Assembly (NCBI RefSeq): GCF_001735805.1
Contig: NZ_CP017248.1
Location: forward strand, 2,046,001 to 2,110,000
From: Streptomyces fodineus
GTDB lineage: Bacteria > Actinomycetota > Actinomycetes > Streptomycetales > Streptomycetaceae
Direction: 5' to 3'
Length of the DNA stretch: 64,000 nt
Numbering within the stretch: position 1 is the first letter of the stretch; every line of letters begins with the position of its first letter. Below, piece after piece: positions 27,496-35,347 of this stretch. The translations under genes were made by a program, and so were the position numbers. The notes under the pieces are model-generated. The model saw only the letters and a program-made list of their open reading frames with translations, made no database searches and was not told the origin of the DNA.

Positions 27496-27553
27496 GGGCG
27501 TATTCCTCCTGGTTAAGGCGGTGACTGAGTACGAGCAAGCACGGTGACGGAAT

Positions 27554-28522
27554 TCAGGCGGCCTCCCGGCGGGCAAGCCACATCGTGTGCTCCCGTGAGA
27601 TGGCCTCCTCAGCCTCGCTGCATCGACGTGACCATTGGACCTCGTCATCGGCCAGGGTCTCCAAGCCCGCTTTCACTAATAGCAGTTCGTGCGCGGTGAG
27701 CGAGTAGGCGGCTGCCAGCGGACGGTACTGCTTGAGCTGCGTCCATGCGGTAGCGGCAGCCGCAATAGCCGAGGCGCATCCCAGCCCGTCGTAGTCGAGC
27801 AGGCCGAAGGCACGCAGGAACCCTCCCGCTAGGCCGAGTGACGTCGCGATAAACGCCGCAGCCGCCCACCGGCGAGCCATGCGCGTGAACGTGGCGGCTT
27901 TGGATGTGTACCAGGTGTACTCGGCGTCCAAGCGTCCTTGTATATACGCCTGTTGCCGAAGCCGGAGAGGCTGGCTGCGCAGGTGTCGCATCTGATCGGT
28001 GATCTCGGCTTGGCCGCCGGCATCGATGAGCCAGCCGACGTCACGGAGGTCGCGCAGGATGCTCGACATGTCCTGCAGCAGCCGCTCGCTTGCCGCCTCC
28101 TCGCTACCCGTGAAGGGCTCCGCCCGCACCGCGTACTTCCACGACAGAGTGCGTAGCGATTCGGCCGCCGCACGCCCTCGGTACCAGGCACGCTGAGGGT
28201 TCTTCGCGGTCAGCCACAAAGCCGGTGCGAGCGAGGACAAGAGCGCGATTGACGCGATGAGTGCGCCCAAATCAAGGCCGTTGCCGAGCTGGATGTCGAC
28301 GCCGCCCAGCACGGCTCCGGCGACCAGCATGGACAGCTGGAGAGCGGACCATCGGACTGTATCCGACTGACCAGCCAGAGAGGCAGCGTCCGCGGAGCGG
28401 AACATGGACGGAAGACCGTCATCGGTCAAGATCAGGTCGCTCGGTCCCCCAGACATGCCCACGATCATGACGATCGCAGGAAGGGTGCGCAAGGACTTCT
28501 CGGCAACGAGCCCAGTAGTCAC
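27554..28522 (-). CDS. SLATT/DUF4231 two-TM protein
   Basis: A 322-aa membrane protein. An N-terminal pair of helices (about residues 62-105, LQLSMLVAGAVLGG and LGALIASIALLSSLAPALW) is followed by the family signature AWYRGRAAAESLRTLSWKY and RAEPF. A second helix pair lies at about 220-262. DUF4231 belongs to the SLATT group, predicted pore-forming effectors that often accompany nucleotide-sensing or TIR proteins in defence systems. A divergent TIR protein is its neighbour here. The GTG start has GGAG 4 nt upstream. Confidence 0.78.
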   Translation of the reverse strand: MTTGLVAEKSLRTLPAIVMIVGMSGGPSDLILTDDGLPSMFRSADAASLAGQSDTVRWSALQLSMLVAGAVLGGVDIQLGNGLDLGALIASIALLSSLAPALWLTAKNPQRAWYRGRAAAESLRTLSWKYAVRAEPFTGSEEAASERLLQDMSSILRDLRDVGWLIDAGGQAEITDQMRHLRSQPLRLRQQAYIQGRLDAEYTWYTSKAATFTRMARRWAAAAFIATSLGLAGGFLRAFGLLDYDGLGCASAIAAAATAWTQLKQYRPLAAAYSLTAHELLLVKAGLETLADDEVQWSRRCSEAEEAISREHTMWLARREAA

Positions 28523-28989
28523 AGGGCTCCGTCCGATGATGCCCTTTCCTCAGCCTGTCAGGCAGACCATAGAACAAATTTCCGCACCTGCTCGACCCCT
28601 GCCGAAACGGCCTCCTCCACGATGTCGGCGGAGCGACTGCTACTGGCCGCGCGGACGCCGTCGTGTCGCAGGGCGACGTTACGGTGAACGCTTCCAAGCC
28701 AGCGCCACGACCGCGCTTGCCGATCATTCATGGCGCAGGCCGGGAAGGAGCCGTCGTCCAAGCGGCGCAGGACCGGTGGCTTGCTCACTGGCTCCGAACC
28801 GGCCTGCGGGCACTGCCGCGAGCGCGTACGGCATCCCCCCGCGAGGACGCCGCCCCACACCGAGGTCCGTTGGCCGCCGATCGATCGTCTCTGCCCCTCG
28901 GGGGATCGCAACCTGCTGGAATGTGCCAGCGACCCCGGGCTACGCGTAAACGGGATGGCTCCAGGGGCCGCGTGGACTACCGTGTAGCT
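28523..28989. other. Intergenic region between divergent SLATT and TIR genes
   Basis: This 467-bp stretch probably carries divergent promoters. One short minus-strand frame (28558-28731) could encode about 57 residues ending VSAGVEQVRKFVLWSA, but it lacks a clear ribosome binding site. No repeats or strong hairpins were noticed. Confidence 0.3.
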
Positions 28990-29712
28990 ATGAGTCGTTG
29001 TACAGCCCCGGCCCAGGGTCATCGGACCGCCAGCGGACGTGCGGCGTGCCCCGCGTGCAGCGGCGGAGGCTACGGGTACTCATCGTCCCGGTCCTATGAC
29101 CCGCCGCCGGTTTACACGTCGCGGAGCAGTGGCGGGGGCAGCTCCAGTAGCGGCAGAACGAGGGCGCCTTGGTCACCGAGTACCTCCTCCGTGACTTACA
29201 CGCCTGCCGAGGTGAAGGCGCTGACTCCCGTTCGCCGCACCGCCGAGTTGCGTGCGCGTCAAGAGCCAGACCTTCGCGATGTCTTCCTCTGCCACGCATG
29301 GGACGACCGGCGCGGTGCTGCTAAGGAGTTGCACGACCTGCTGGAAGCAGAGGGCGTGTCGGTCTGGTTCAGCGAGAAGGACATTGTGCTCGGCCAACCG
29401 TTCATGCGGGAAATCGACAGAGGCCTGGCGAGGTCGCGTACAGGTCTCGTCCTGGTCACCCCTGCGCTACTGAAACGCATCGACCGCGGTGGCGTCTCTG
29501 ACAAGGAGCTCTCGGAGCTCCTTGCGCGTGACCTGCTTCTCCCTGTCGTGCACGAGACGACCTACGGCGAACTCCGGAACATCAGCCCCTTGCTTGCATC
29601 CCGAAACGGGTTGGACACGGCGGATGATTCGATGGCAGAAATTGCCACCAAGATCGCCGAGCTGGTCGCCGTTGAGGACGATCTGACCGCGCCGCCCACA
29701 CCGGCGAACTAG
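28990..29712 (+). CDS. TIR-domain protein with Cys-containing N-terminus
   Basis: A 240-aa protein. The start MSRCTAPAQGHRTASGRAAC followed by PAC gives spaced Cys/His residues that could hold a metal. A Gly/Ser/Tyr-rich disordered stretch comes next (about 25-70), and a TIR domain runs from about 90 to 215, with DVFLCHAWDDRRGAAKELHD, VSVWFSEKDIVLGQPF and SDKELSEL. The last carries an acidic residue where NAD-cleaving TIRs have their catalytic Glu. The ATG at 28990 is chosen because the N-terminal Cys pattern looks conserved in type. It is divergent from the SLATT gene; the two may form a sensor-effector pair. Confidence 0.75.
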   Translation: MSRCTAPAQGHRTASGRAACPACSGGGYGYSSSRSYDPPPVYTSRSSGGGSSSSGRTRAPWSPSTSSVTYTPAEVKALTPVRRTAELRARQEPDLRDVFLCHAWDDRRGAAKELHDLLEAEGVSVWFSEKDIVLGQPFMREIDRGLARSRTGLVLVTPALLKRIDRGGVSDKELSELLARDLLLPVVHETTYGELRNISPLLASRNGLDTADDSMAEIATKIAELVAVEDDLTAPPTPAN

Positions 29713-30030
29713 TCTTCCGAGTCAGGAATTCTATTCAGATAAATGGCGAGGCGTTCGAGGATCTCATCCGCGGTCTTCGCCCATACGTAGGGCTTGGGAT
29801 CGCTGTTCCACGCGGCGATCCAGGAGCGCATGTCCTTCTCCAGGGCGCGGACGGTTTTGTGGACGCCTCGTCGTATCTGCTTGTTGGTCAGCTCGGCGAA
29901 CCAGCGTTCCACCAGGTTGAGCCAGGACGATCCGGTGGGCGTGAAGTGCAGGCGGAAGCGGGGGCCAGCCGATCACCTTGCCGGTGGCCACCTCCAGGGA
30001 GGGGGTCGATTTCAGAGCGATGCGACGGCC
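29709..30030 (-). pseudogene. IS630-family transposase remnant
   Basis: The C-terminus of an IS630-type DDE transposase is clear: LHFTPTGSSWLNLVERWFAE, then RSWIAAWNSDPKPYVWAKTA and DEILERLAIYLNRI. Just upstream and in another frame is SLEVATGKVIG, an earlier piece of the same protein. The intervening part, including catalytic Asp residues, is deleted and the frame is broken. No terminal inverted repeats were identified. Confidence 0.7.
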
Positions 30031-30240
30031 ATCACCACCGACCAACGCGTGCCCTCCAGTGCCGACCCGGCTGTCCACGTTCTGCTGCCCGCAACACCGG
30101 CCGTCACGGCCGAGGCGGCGGTAATCAGCGGCACGGCGACGTCGCTCTCGTAGCCACGCTGCCACAACATCACGTCCGTCCTCACGGGACGGTCCGGCCC
30201 CCTGGCCACCGCACCCGCCGACGTTCACGGCCTGACGACC

Positions 30241-30531
30241 ATGCTGACCACCCTGACAGCCGCCAGGGCGGACCTGCCCCTGGCTCCCCGCCTCACCGCC
30301 CCACCGATTCCCATCACGTTCACTCTCGGCACCAGAGACGTCCGAGCCATAGGCCTCACCCATGCTCGGCGGCCTCCGCTCGCAGTGAAGCCCGCGCAGC
30401 TCGGGACCGCCACGGACCCGGCCCTGCACTGCCCCCTCGGCAACGGAACCGACGCTGCCGCCTGGAGGGCGCTCCAGGCCCTCACCGCACACCTCAAGGT
30501 CGGCATTCCAGAGACGGGAAGGCACACGTGA
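30241..30531 (+). CDS. Hypothetical protein, possibly a fragment
   Basis: A frame of 96 codons with coding-like composition (TAARADLPLAPRLTAPPIPI, then AWRALQALTAHLKVGIPETG). The frame stays open upstream to 30154, so it may be the 3' part of a gene truncated by the neighbouring IS630 insertion. No domain is recognised. The region 30031-30240 before it holds nothing else I can support. Confidence 0.3.
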   Translation: MLTTLTAARADLPLAPRLTAPPIPITFTLGTRDVRAIGLTHARRPPLAVKPAQLGTATDPALHCPLGNGTDAAAWRALQALTAHLKVGIPETGRHT

Positions 30532-30571
30532 TGCACCGAGTCTCGTCCCGATGTTCAGCGGAACTGCACCA

Positions 30572-33500
30572 TCAGCTCACGTCGCCCATCAGGGCATCGA
30601 GGAGTGCGCCGGCCTCGCGGCGGCTCAGCAGCTCGTGGAAGCGCTCGTTGCGGAAGTTCCGCAGGCATGCGTAGCAGCTGCTCTCCGGGCCGCACTCGCA
30701 GGCTGCCACCCGGGCAAGTGCCGCAGAGACAACCGGTTCGAGCTGCCTGCCCATGGACACGGCGTTGCCCGCACCACCCGGAGTGGTGTCGAAGAGAAGC
30801 AGGGACGGCATGCCGTCGGCGCCGGTGTGAACCGTGCCGTCGATGTCGTCGCGGCTGATCTCCAGGTGTGCGGCAGCACCTTCGAGCAGAGCGTACAGGC
30901 CGGAGCGCAGACGGGCCGCGGTGGCGGTCAAGGCTGTGAGGGGGTCCAGATGGATCTGAAGGAAGTCGGTCTGGTATCGGTGAGCGAGGGAGACGACCCG
31001 GAGGGGGCCCGTGCACTGGGTGTCTTTCAGCAGGTGCGGGTGGCCGCCGCGCAGAGGCCCGGCCTGAGCGTGCGGACGGCCCCAGCCGCACCAGTCGCAG
31101 ATCTGATATCCGGCGCCGGCCGGTCCCTCGGAGACGACCACCATCTCTCCCCGGGTGCCCGCCGACCAGGGCGTGGTGTGGCCGGAGACGAAGGTAGTCG
31201 CGCCTTCGTGGAGGTCGGCGGTGTCGGTGGACATGTGGACGTCGCCGTACCAGGACCGTCGTGGCGGGGTCTGTCCCGGGCGGCGCTGGGGTCCGCGCGC
31301 GGCGACGAATCCGTAGAGCGGTTCGACGTACCGGCGTTGCGCGGCCGCGGACTGCGTGCCGCAGGCGGCGCAGACGGGGTCCACAGGTTCGGTGGCCTCC
31401 CGGTAGCGGCCGCAGGCCGCGCACACGGCGTAGTGGCGGCTGACCAGTTCGCGATCCGGCAGCCGGTAGACGCCGGCGGACGTCCACAGATGGCCGCCCG
31501 CCACGATCTCGGCACCCGGGGCGTACTCATGGACGGCGGCGCTCAGGTCGCGGGTGAGTTCGAGTTGCCCCGAGACGGCGCCGCCCTCCTGGGGGATGCG
31601 CAGTTCGACGGTGTCCACGGGGAAGCCGTACTTGGGCAGCACGTTGCGGTTGGCGAGGACGCCGAGCAGTTCGCGTTGGGTGAGGTTGCGGATGACCTTC
31701 TCGTACATCTCCGCCTGCCGGTACTTGCGGGCGGCCGCCGCCTGGTCGCGGCGCTCGCTGTACGAGGTGACGTCCTGGTCGAGGATCTGCTGTGCGGCGC
31801 GCAGGAGCCGGTCCAGTTCGGCGACCCAGTCGCCGGAGTCGACGCCGATCTCCTTCTGGACCTGTTCGGGGAGAACCCGGCGCAGGGAGGCCATGACGCT
31901 GCCCGGAACGGGGGCCAGCCAGTCGCGCACCGTGTGGGCGGCGATCTCGCCGGTCGTGTCGTCGGGGAGGAAGAACTCGCCCGCCTTGCGCCAGATCCGG
32001 CCCCGCTCGTCCTTCATGGCGCGGAAGAAGGCGGCGAGCGCAATGGAGTGGGCGTGGCGGCGGTCGATCCGGACGTTGTCGACGGGGACGATCGGGGCCC
32101 GTACCTCCCCGGCGATCATCCGCTCGGGCTCCGCGAACCGGGCGAGGTCGTGGGGGCGCCGCTGCGCGTAGGTGAGGACCAGCGCGGCCGAGTCGGCGCG
32201 GCGGCCGGCGCGGCCGGCACGCTGGACGTAGTTGGCGGTGGAGGGCGGCATGTTGCGCAGGACGACGGCCTGGAGTTCACCGACGTCGACGCCGAGTTCG
32301 AAGGTCGTGGAGCAGGACAGGGCGTTGACCTGCCCTCGGACGAACTCCCCCTGGATCTCGGCGGCCTTCTCCCCGGTCCACTGCGCGGTGTGCTCCTGGG
32401 CGCGCAGCGGGACCGGGTCGAAGGTCAGGTAGAGGCGCCGCAGGTGCTCGTCCGTCTCGGCAGACGGCTTGAACTCCTCCAGGCGGCCTGTGCAGCGCAG
32501 CGTCGGGCACACGCCGCGCACGGACACCGCGGTGATGCGGCGGCAGCGGTCGCAGGCGTACAGCGGACCGCTGTCCGCCGTCACCGGCCGCAACCGCAGC
32601 CAGGCGTGGTCGAGCCGGCGTACGACGCCGATCCCGGGCTGGTTCTCGGACGGCAGCCAGTCGGCGAGGTGACCTGTCGTGAGGTCGGTCCACAGGCGGT
32701 TCAGGACATCGAGCGCGGCCGCCCGTCGTTCGCCCTGGTGGCCGAGGGCGTCGAGTATGCGTACGAGGTAGTCGACGCGCCGGTTAGAGGCGCTGGCGGC
32801 GCTGGGCAGCCAGCTGATCACCCTGCGCTTGGACTCGGAGCCCTGGGAGCGGACCCAGATGGGCCCCTTACGCGGGGCGAACGCCTCGTCACCCGCGTCG
32901 ACGTCCTCGGGCATGGTGAGCGCACCCTGGTTGCGCAGGGTACGCAGGAGCTCCTGCAGCAGCAGCCACGCCTCGTCGTCCGTGAGGCCGAGTGAGGTCA
33001 GGGGGGCGGGCGGCTGCCAGTAGGGCTCGCGGTCGATGTCGATCCGGAGCAGGCCGAGGCCTTCGAGTGACTGGCGGTCGTCGAGGCTGAGCACTTCCTG
33101 CATCACCCACAGGGCCACTTCGCGCTGCTTGGCCTGGCGGGAGTCGTTGCGGCGGAAGACTCCGGCGCGGTCGGCGGCGCGGATGGTGTGGGCAACGAGG
33201 TCGTCGATGTGCAGGGGTTCATCGGGGTCGGGGCATCCCTGCCGGACGGCCTGGGTGATCAGGCGCCGGTGCTGGATGCGGGTGTAGGAGTCCTCCAGGT
33301 AGGGCGCGAAGTACGCGGCGGCCTGTCGGCTGTCGCTGAAGAACAGCAGCTTGCGGCCCTGTCCGGGCAGGGCGGCGGCCGGGCCGTCGGTCGCCGGAGG
33401 CAGCGCCTGGTAGAGGGCGGTGCTGAGGACGGCGGCCGAGGCCTCGTTGCCCGCCTCGAACAGGCGGATCATGCCGTGGCCGCGCGCTCCGCAGGCGAGG

Positions 33501-35266
33501 CATGCGGCCGGGGTGCCCTCGTGCGTGTCGAGCTGGTGGACGCGGCGCAGTTCGGTGCCGCCGCAATCGGGTGCGGTGCAGGATGCCGTGGCGGCGGGAT
33601 GCACGGCCGCGCAGCGGGTGCACAGTCTGCGTTCCTTGAGGCCGCCCTTGGCGCTGTCGCCGAGTGTCTCGTCGTCCTCGTCGGCGCCGGTGTCCGAGCC
33701 GTCCCCGTCGAGGAGCAGCCAGGTGTGGGGGCTGTCGGGGGACTTGCGGTGTGCGAGGCGGGCCTGCGCCCCCTGGCCGGTGAAGGTGCCGTGCAGGTGT
33801 ACGGCACCGCAGCGGCGGCAGGCGCCCAGTTCGAAGGAGGGGCGGGTGCACCGCGCGCAGGTCTCGTGGCGGGCCAGGTCGAGGTGGGGGCCTGCCGGGT
33901 CGAGGCAGGTGAAGGCGCCTTCCGTGGCGCGTGCGAAGAGGTGGTAGCGGGCGGAGAGCACGGGAGCGCCGTCGGTGTCGGTCACCTGGCTGGCGAGTTG
34001 GATGAGCGCGGTGACCGCCGCGGGTCCGACGGGGTCGCCGGGGAAGACGTCGCGGGCGATCTCGTGCACGGGCCGGGGTCCGTCGGCGAGTGCCCGGCGC
34101 AGAGCCGCGGTGCCGGCTTCAGCGGCAAGGGCGGTGGCCGCGGTCGTGCCGGCGGGCAGGCCGTGCATGCGCGCGGCCGACACGATCTCCGGTTCGGGGT
34201 CCGCGGTCGTGGCCAGGCGCAGGTATTCGGTGGTCGGCAGCGGTCCCCAGTGCGGGCCGTCGGGTGTGGCGACCCGGGTGGCGGTGACCAGGTCCTGGGC
34301 GGCGGGGTCGCTCGCGTCCCAGCGGAAGGGGACGTCGAAGAGGGCCTGGGCGAAGGCGGTGACGGCGGCCGGGTTCTCCTCCGCGCCGACGGTGGCGCTG
34401 GTGGCGATGGCCTGGATCACCCGTCCCTGCCCCACTCGGTCCTTCAGTCGGCGCAGCAGCATGGCGAGTTCCGCGCCGCGTGCTCCGTCGTAGACGTGGG
34501 CCTCGTCGACGACGACGAACCGCCAGGAACCCGCCTGGTCTCCCTCGAAGAGGTCCATGTCCTGGGGGCGGAGCAGCAGGTATTCCAGCATGGCGTAGTT
34601 GGTGAGCAGGATGTGGGGCGGTGTGGCGCGCATCTCGCGACGGCTGAGCAGTTCGTTGGGCAGGCGCGGTTCGCCGGGGTTGAGCTGTTCGAAGGTATCG
34701 GCGGCGCGCTGCGGATCGTCCTTGGTGTCGCCGGTGTAGCGGCCGAAGGTGAGGTGGGGGGTGTCGACGAGCAGTCGGCGCAGTCGCTTCATCTGGTCGT
34801 TGGCCAGGGCGTTCATCGGGTAGAGCAGCAGGGCGCGGACGCCGGGTCCGAGGGTGCCGCGGGCGTGTTCGGCGGCGAGGGCGTTGAGGACGGGCAGGAG
34901 GAAGCTCTCGGTCTTGCCGGAGCCGGTGCCGGTGGCCACGACGAGGTTGCGTCCGGCGACGGCCTTGCGCAGCGCCTGCTCCTGGTGCCGGTACAGGGGA
35001 CGGTCGGCGGGCAGTGCGGGGCCGGTCAGCTGCCGGAACGCGGGGTCGAGTACGCCCTCTGCGACGAGTTCGTTCAAGGTGGCGCCCGGCGCGTAGGCGG
35101 GCGTGGCCTCCAGCAGTGGCCCTTTGGTGAGCAGAGGACTGGTGTCGATGGCATGGGCGAGAGCCTCGGCCAGGCGGGGCTCGCGCAAGGGCAGCAGGGA
35201 ACGCAGATAGCGGCGGTAGGTGTCGCTGATCATGGTGGAGGTGGCGAGCGGGTCGAGGCTGTGCAC
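30572..35266 (-). CDS. DEAD/DEAH helicase with DUF1998 domain
   Basis: A 1564-aa superfamily 2 helicase. Walker A ATGTGSGKT is at 111-119, DEAH (VVDEAHVYDGARGAELAML) at about 254-257, and the second RecA domain has the QRAGRAGRRADSAAL motif VI. Between them sits an insert with Cys clusters (CTRPSFELGACRRCG and SCTAPDCGG) that probably bind zinc. The C-terminus is the DUF1998 domain, with LLLFDTTPGGAGNAV and the Cys set ACECGPESSCYACLRN. Relatives include MrfA-type repair helicases and the large helicases of DISARM and Druantia phage defence. It is the last gene of a minus-strand unit with an unknown partner of about 1000 aa. Confidence 0.88.
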   Translation of the reverse strand: MHSLDPLATSTMISDTYRRYLRSLLPLREPRLAEALAHAIDTSPLLTKGPLLEATPAYAPGATLNELVAEGVLDPAFRQLTGPALPADRPLYRHQEQALRKAVAGRNLVVATGTGSGKTESFLLPVLNALAAEHARGTLGPGVRALLLYPMNALANDQMKRLRRLLVDTPHLTFGRYTGDTKDDPQRAADTFEQLNPGEPRLPNELLSRREMRATPPHILLTNYAMLEYLLLRPQDMDLFEGDQAGSWRFVVVDEAHVYDGARGAELAMLLRRLKDRVGQGRVIQAIATSATVGAEENPAAVTAFAQALFDVPFRWDASDPAAQDLVTATRVATPDGPHWGPLPTTEYLRLATTADPEPEIVSAARMHGLPAGTTAATALAAEAGTAALRRALADGPRPVHEIARDVFPGDPVGPAAVTALIQLASQVTDTDGAPVLSARYHLFARATEGAFTCLDPAGPHLDLARHETCARCTRPSFELGACRRCGAVHLHGTFTGQGAQARLAHRKSPDSPHTWLLLDGDGSDTGADEDDETLGDSAKGGLKERRLCTRCAAVHPAATASCTAPDCGGTELRRVHQLDTHEGTPAACLACGARGHGMIRLFEAGNEASAAVLSTALYQALPPATDGPAAALPGQGRKLLFFSDSRQAAAYFAPYLEDSYTRIQHRRLITQAVRQGCPDPDEPLHIDDLVAHTIRAADRAGVFRRNDSRQAKQREVALWVMQEVLSLDDRQSLEGLGLLRIDIDREPYWQPPAPLTSLGLTDDEAWLLLQELLRTLRNQGALTMPEDVDAGDEAFAPRKGPIWVRSQGSESKRRVISWLPSAASASNRRVDYLVRILDALGHQGERRAAALDVLNRLWTDLTTGHLADWLPSENQPGIGVVRRLDHAWLRLRPVTADSGPLYACDRCRRITAVSVRGVCPTLRCTGRLEEFKPSAETDEHLRRLYLTFDPVPLRAQEHTAQWTGEKAAEIQGEFVRGQVNALSCSTTFELGVDVGELQAVVLRNMPPSTANYVQRAGRAGRRADSAALVLTYAQRRPHDLARFAEPERMIAGEVRAPIVPVDNVRIDRRHAHSIALAAFFRAMKDERGRIWRKAGEFFLPDDTTGEIAAHTVRDWLAPVPGSVMASLRRVLPEQVQKEIGVDSGDWVAELDRLLRAAQQILDQDVTSYSERRDQAAAARKYRQAEMYEKVIRNLTQRELLGVLANRNVLPKYGFPVDTVELRIPQEGGAVSGQLELTRDLSAAVHEYAPGAEIVAGGHLWTSAGVYRLPDRELVSRHYAVCAACGRYREATEPVDPVCAACGTQSAAAQRRYVEPLYGFVAARGPQRRPGQTPPRRSWYGDVHMSTDTADLHEGATTFVSGHTTPWSAGTRGEMVVVSEGPAGAGYQICDWCGWGRPHAQAGPLRGGHPHLLKDTQCTGPLRVVSLAHRYQTDFLQIHLDPLTALTATAARLRSGLYALLEGAAAHLEISRDDIDGTVHTGADGMPSLLLFDTTPGGAGNAVSMGRQLEPVVSAALARVAACECGPESSCYACLRNFRNERFHELLSRREAGALLDALMGDVS

Positions 35267-35347
35267 GGGAGGCTCCGATGTGGCGGTTGGCTTTGGACGA
35301 GCGGTGGGGCGGTACCGCTGCGGGACGGGCTGGACGCGAACCGGTGG

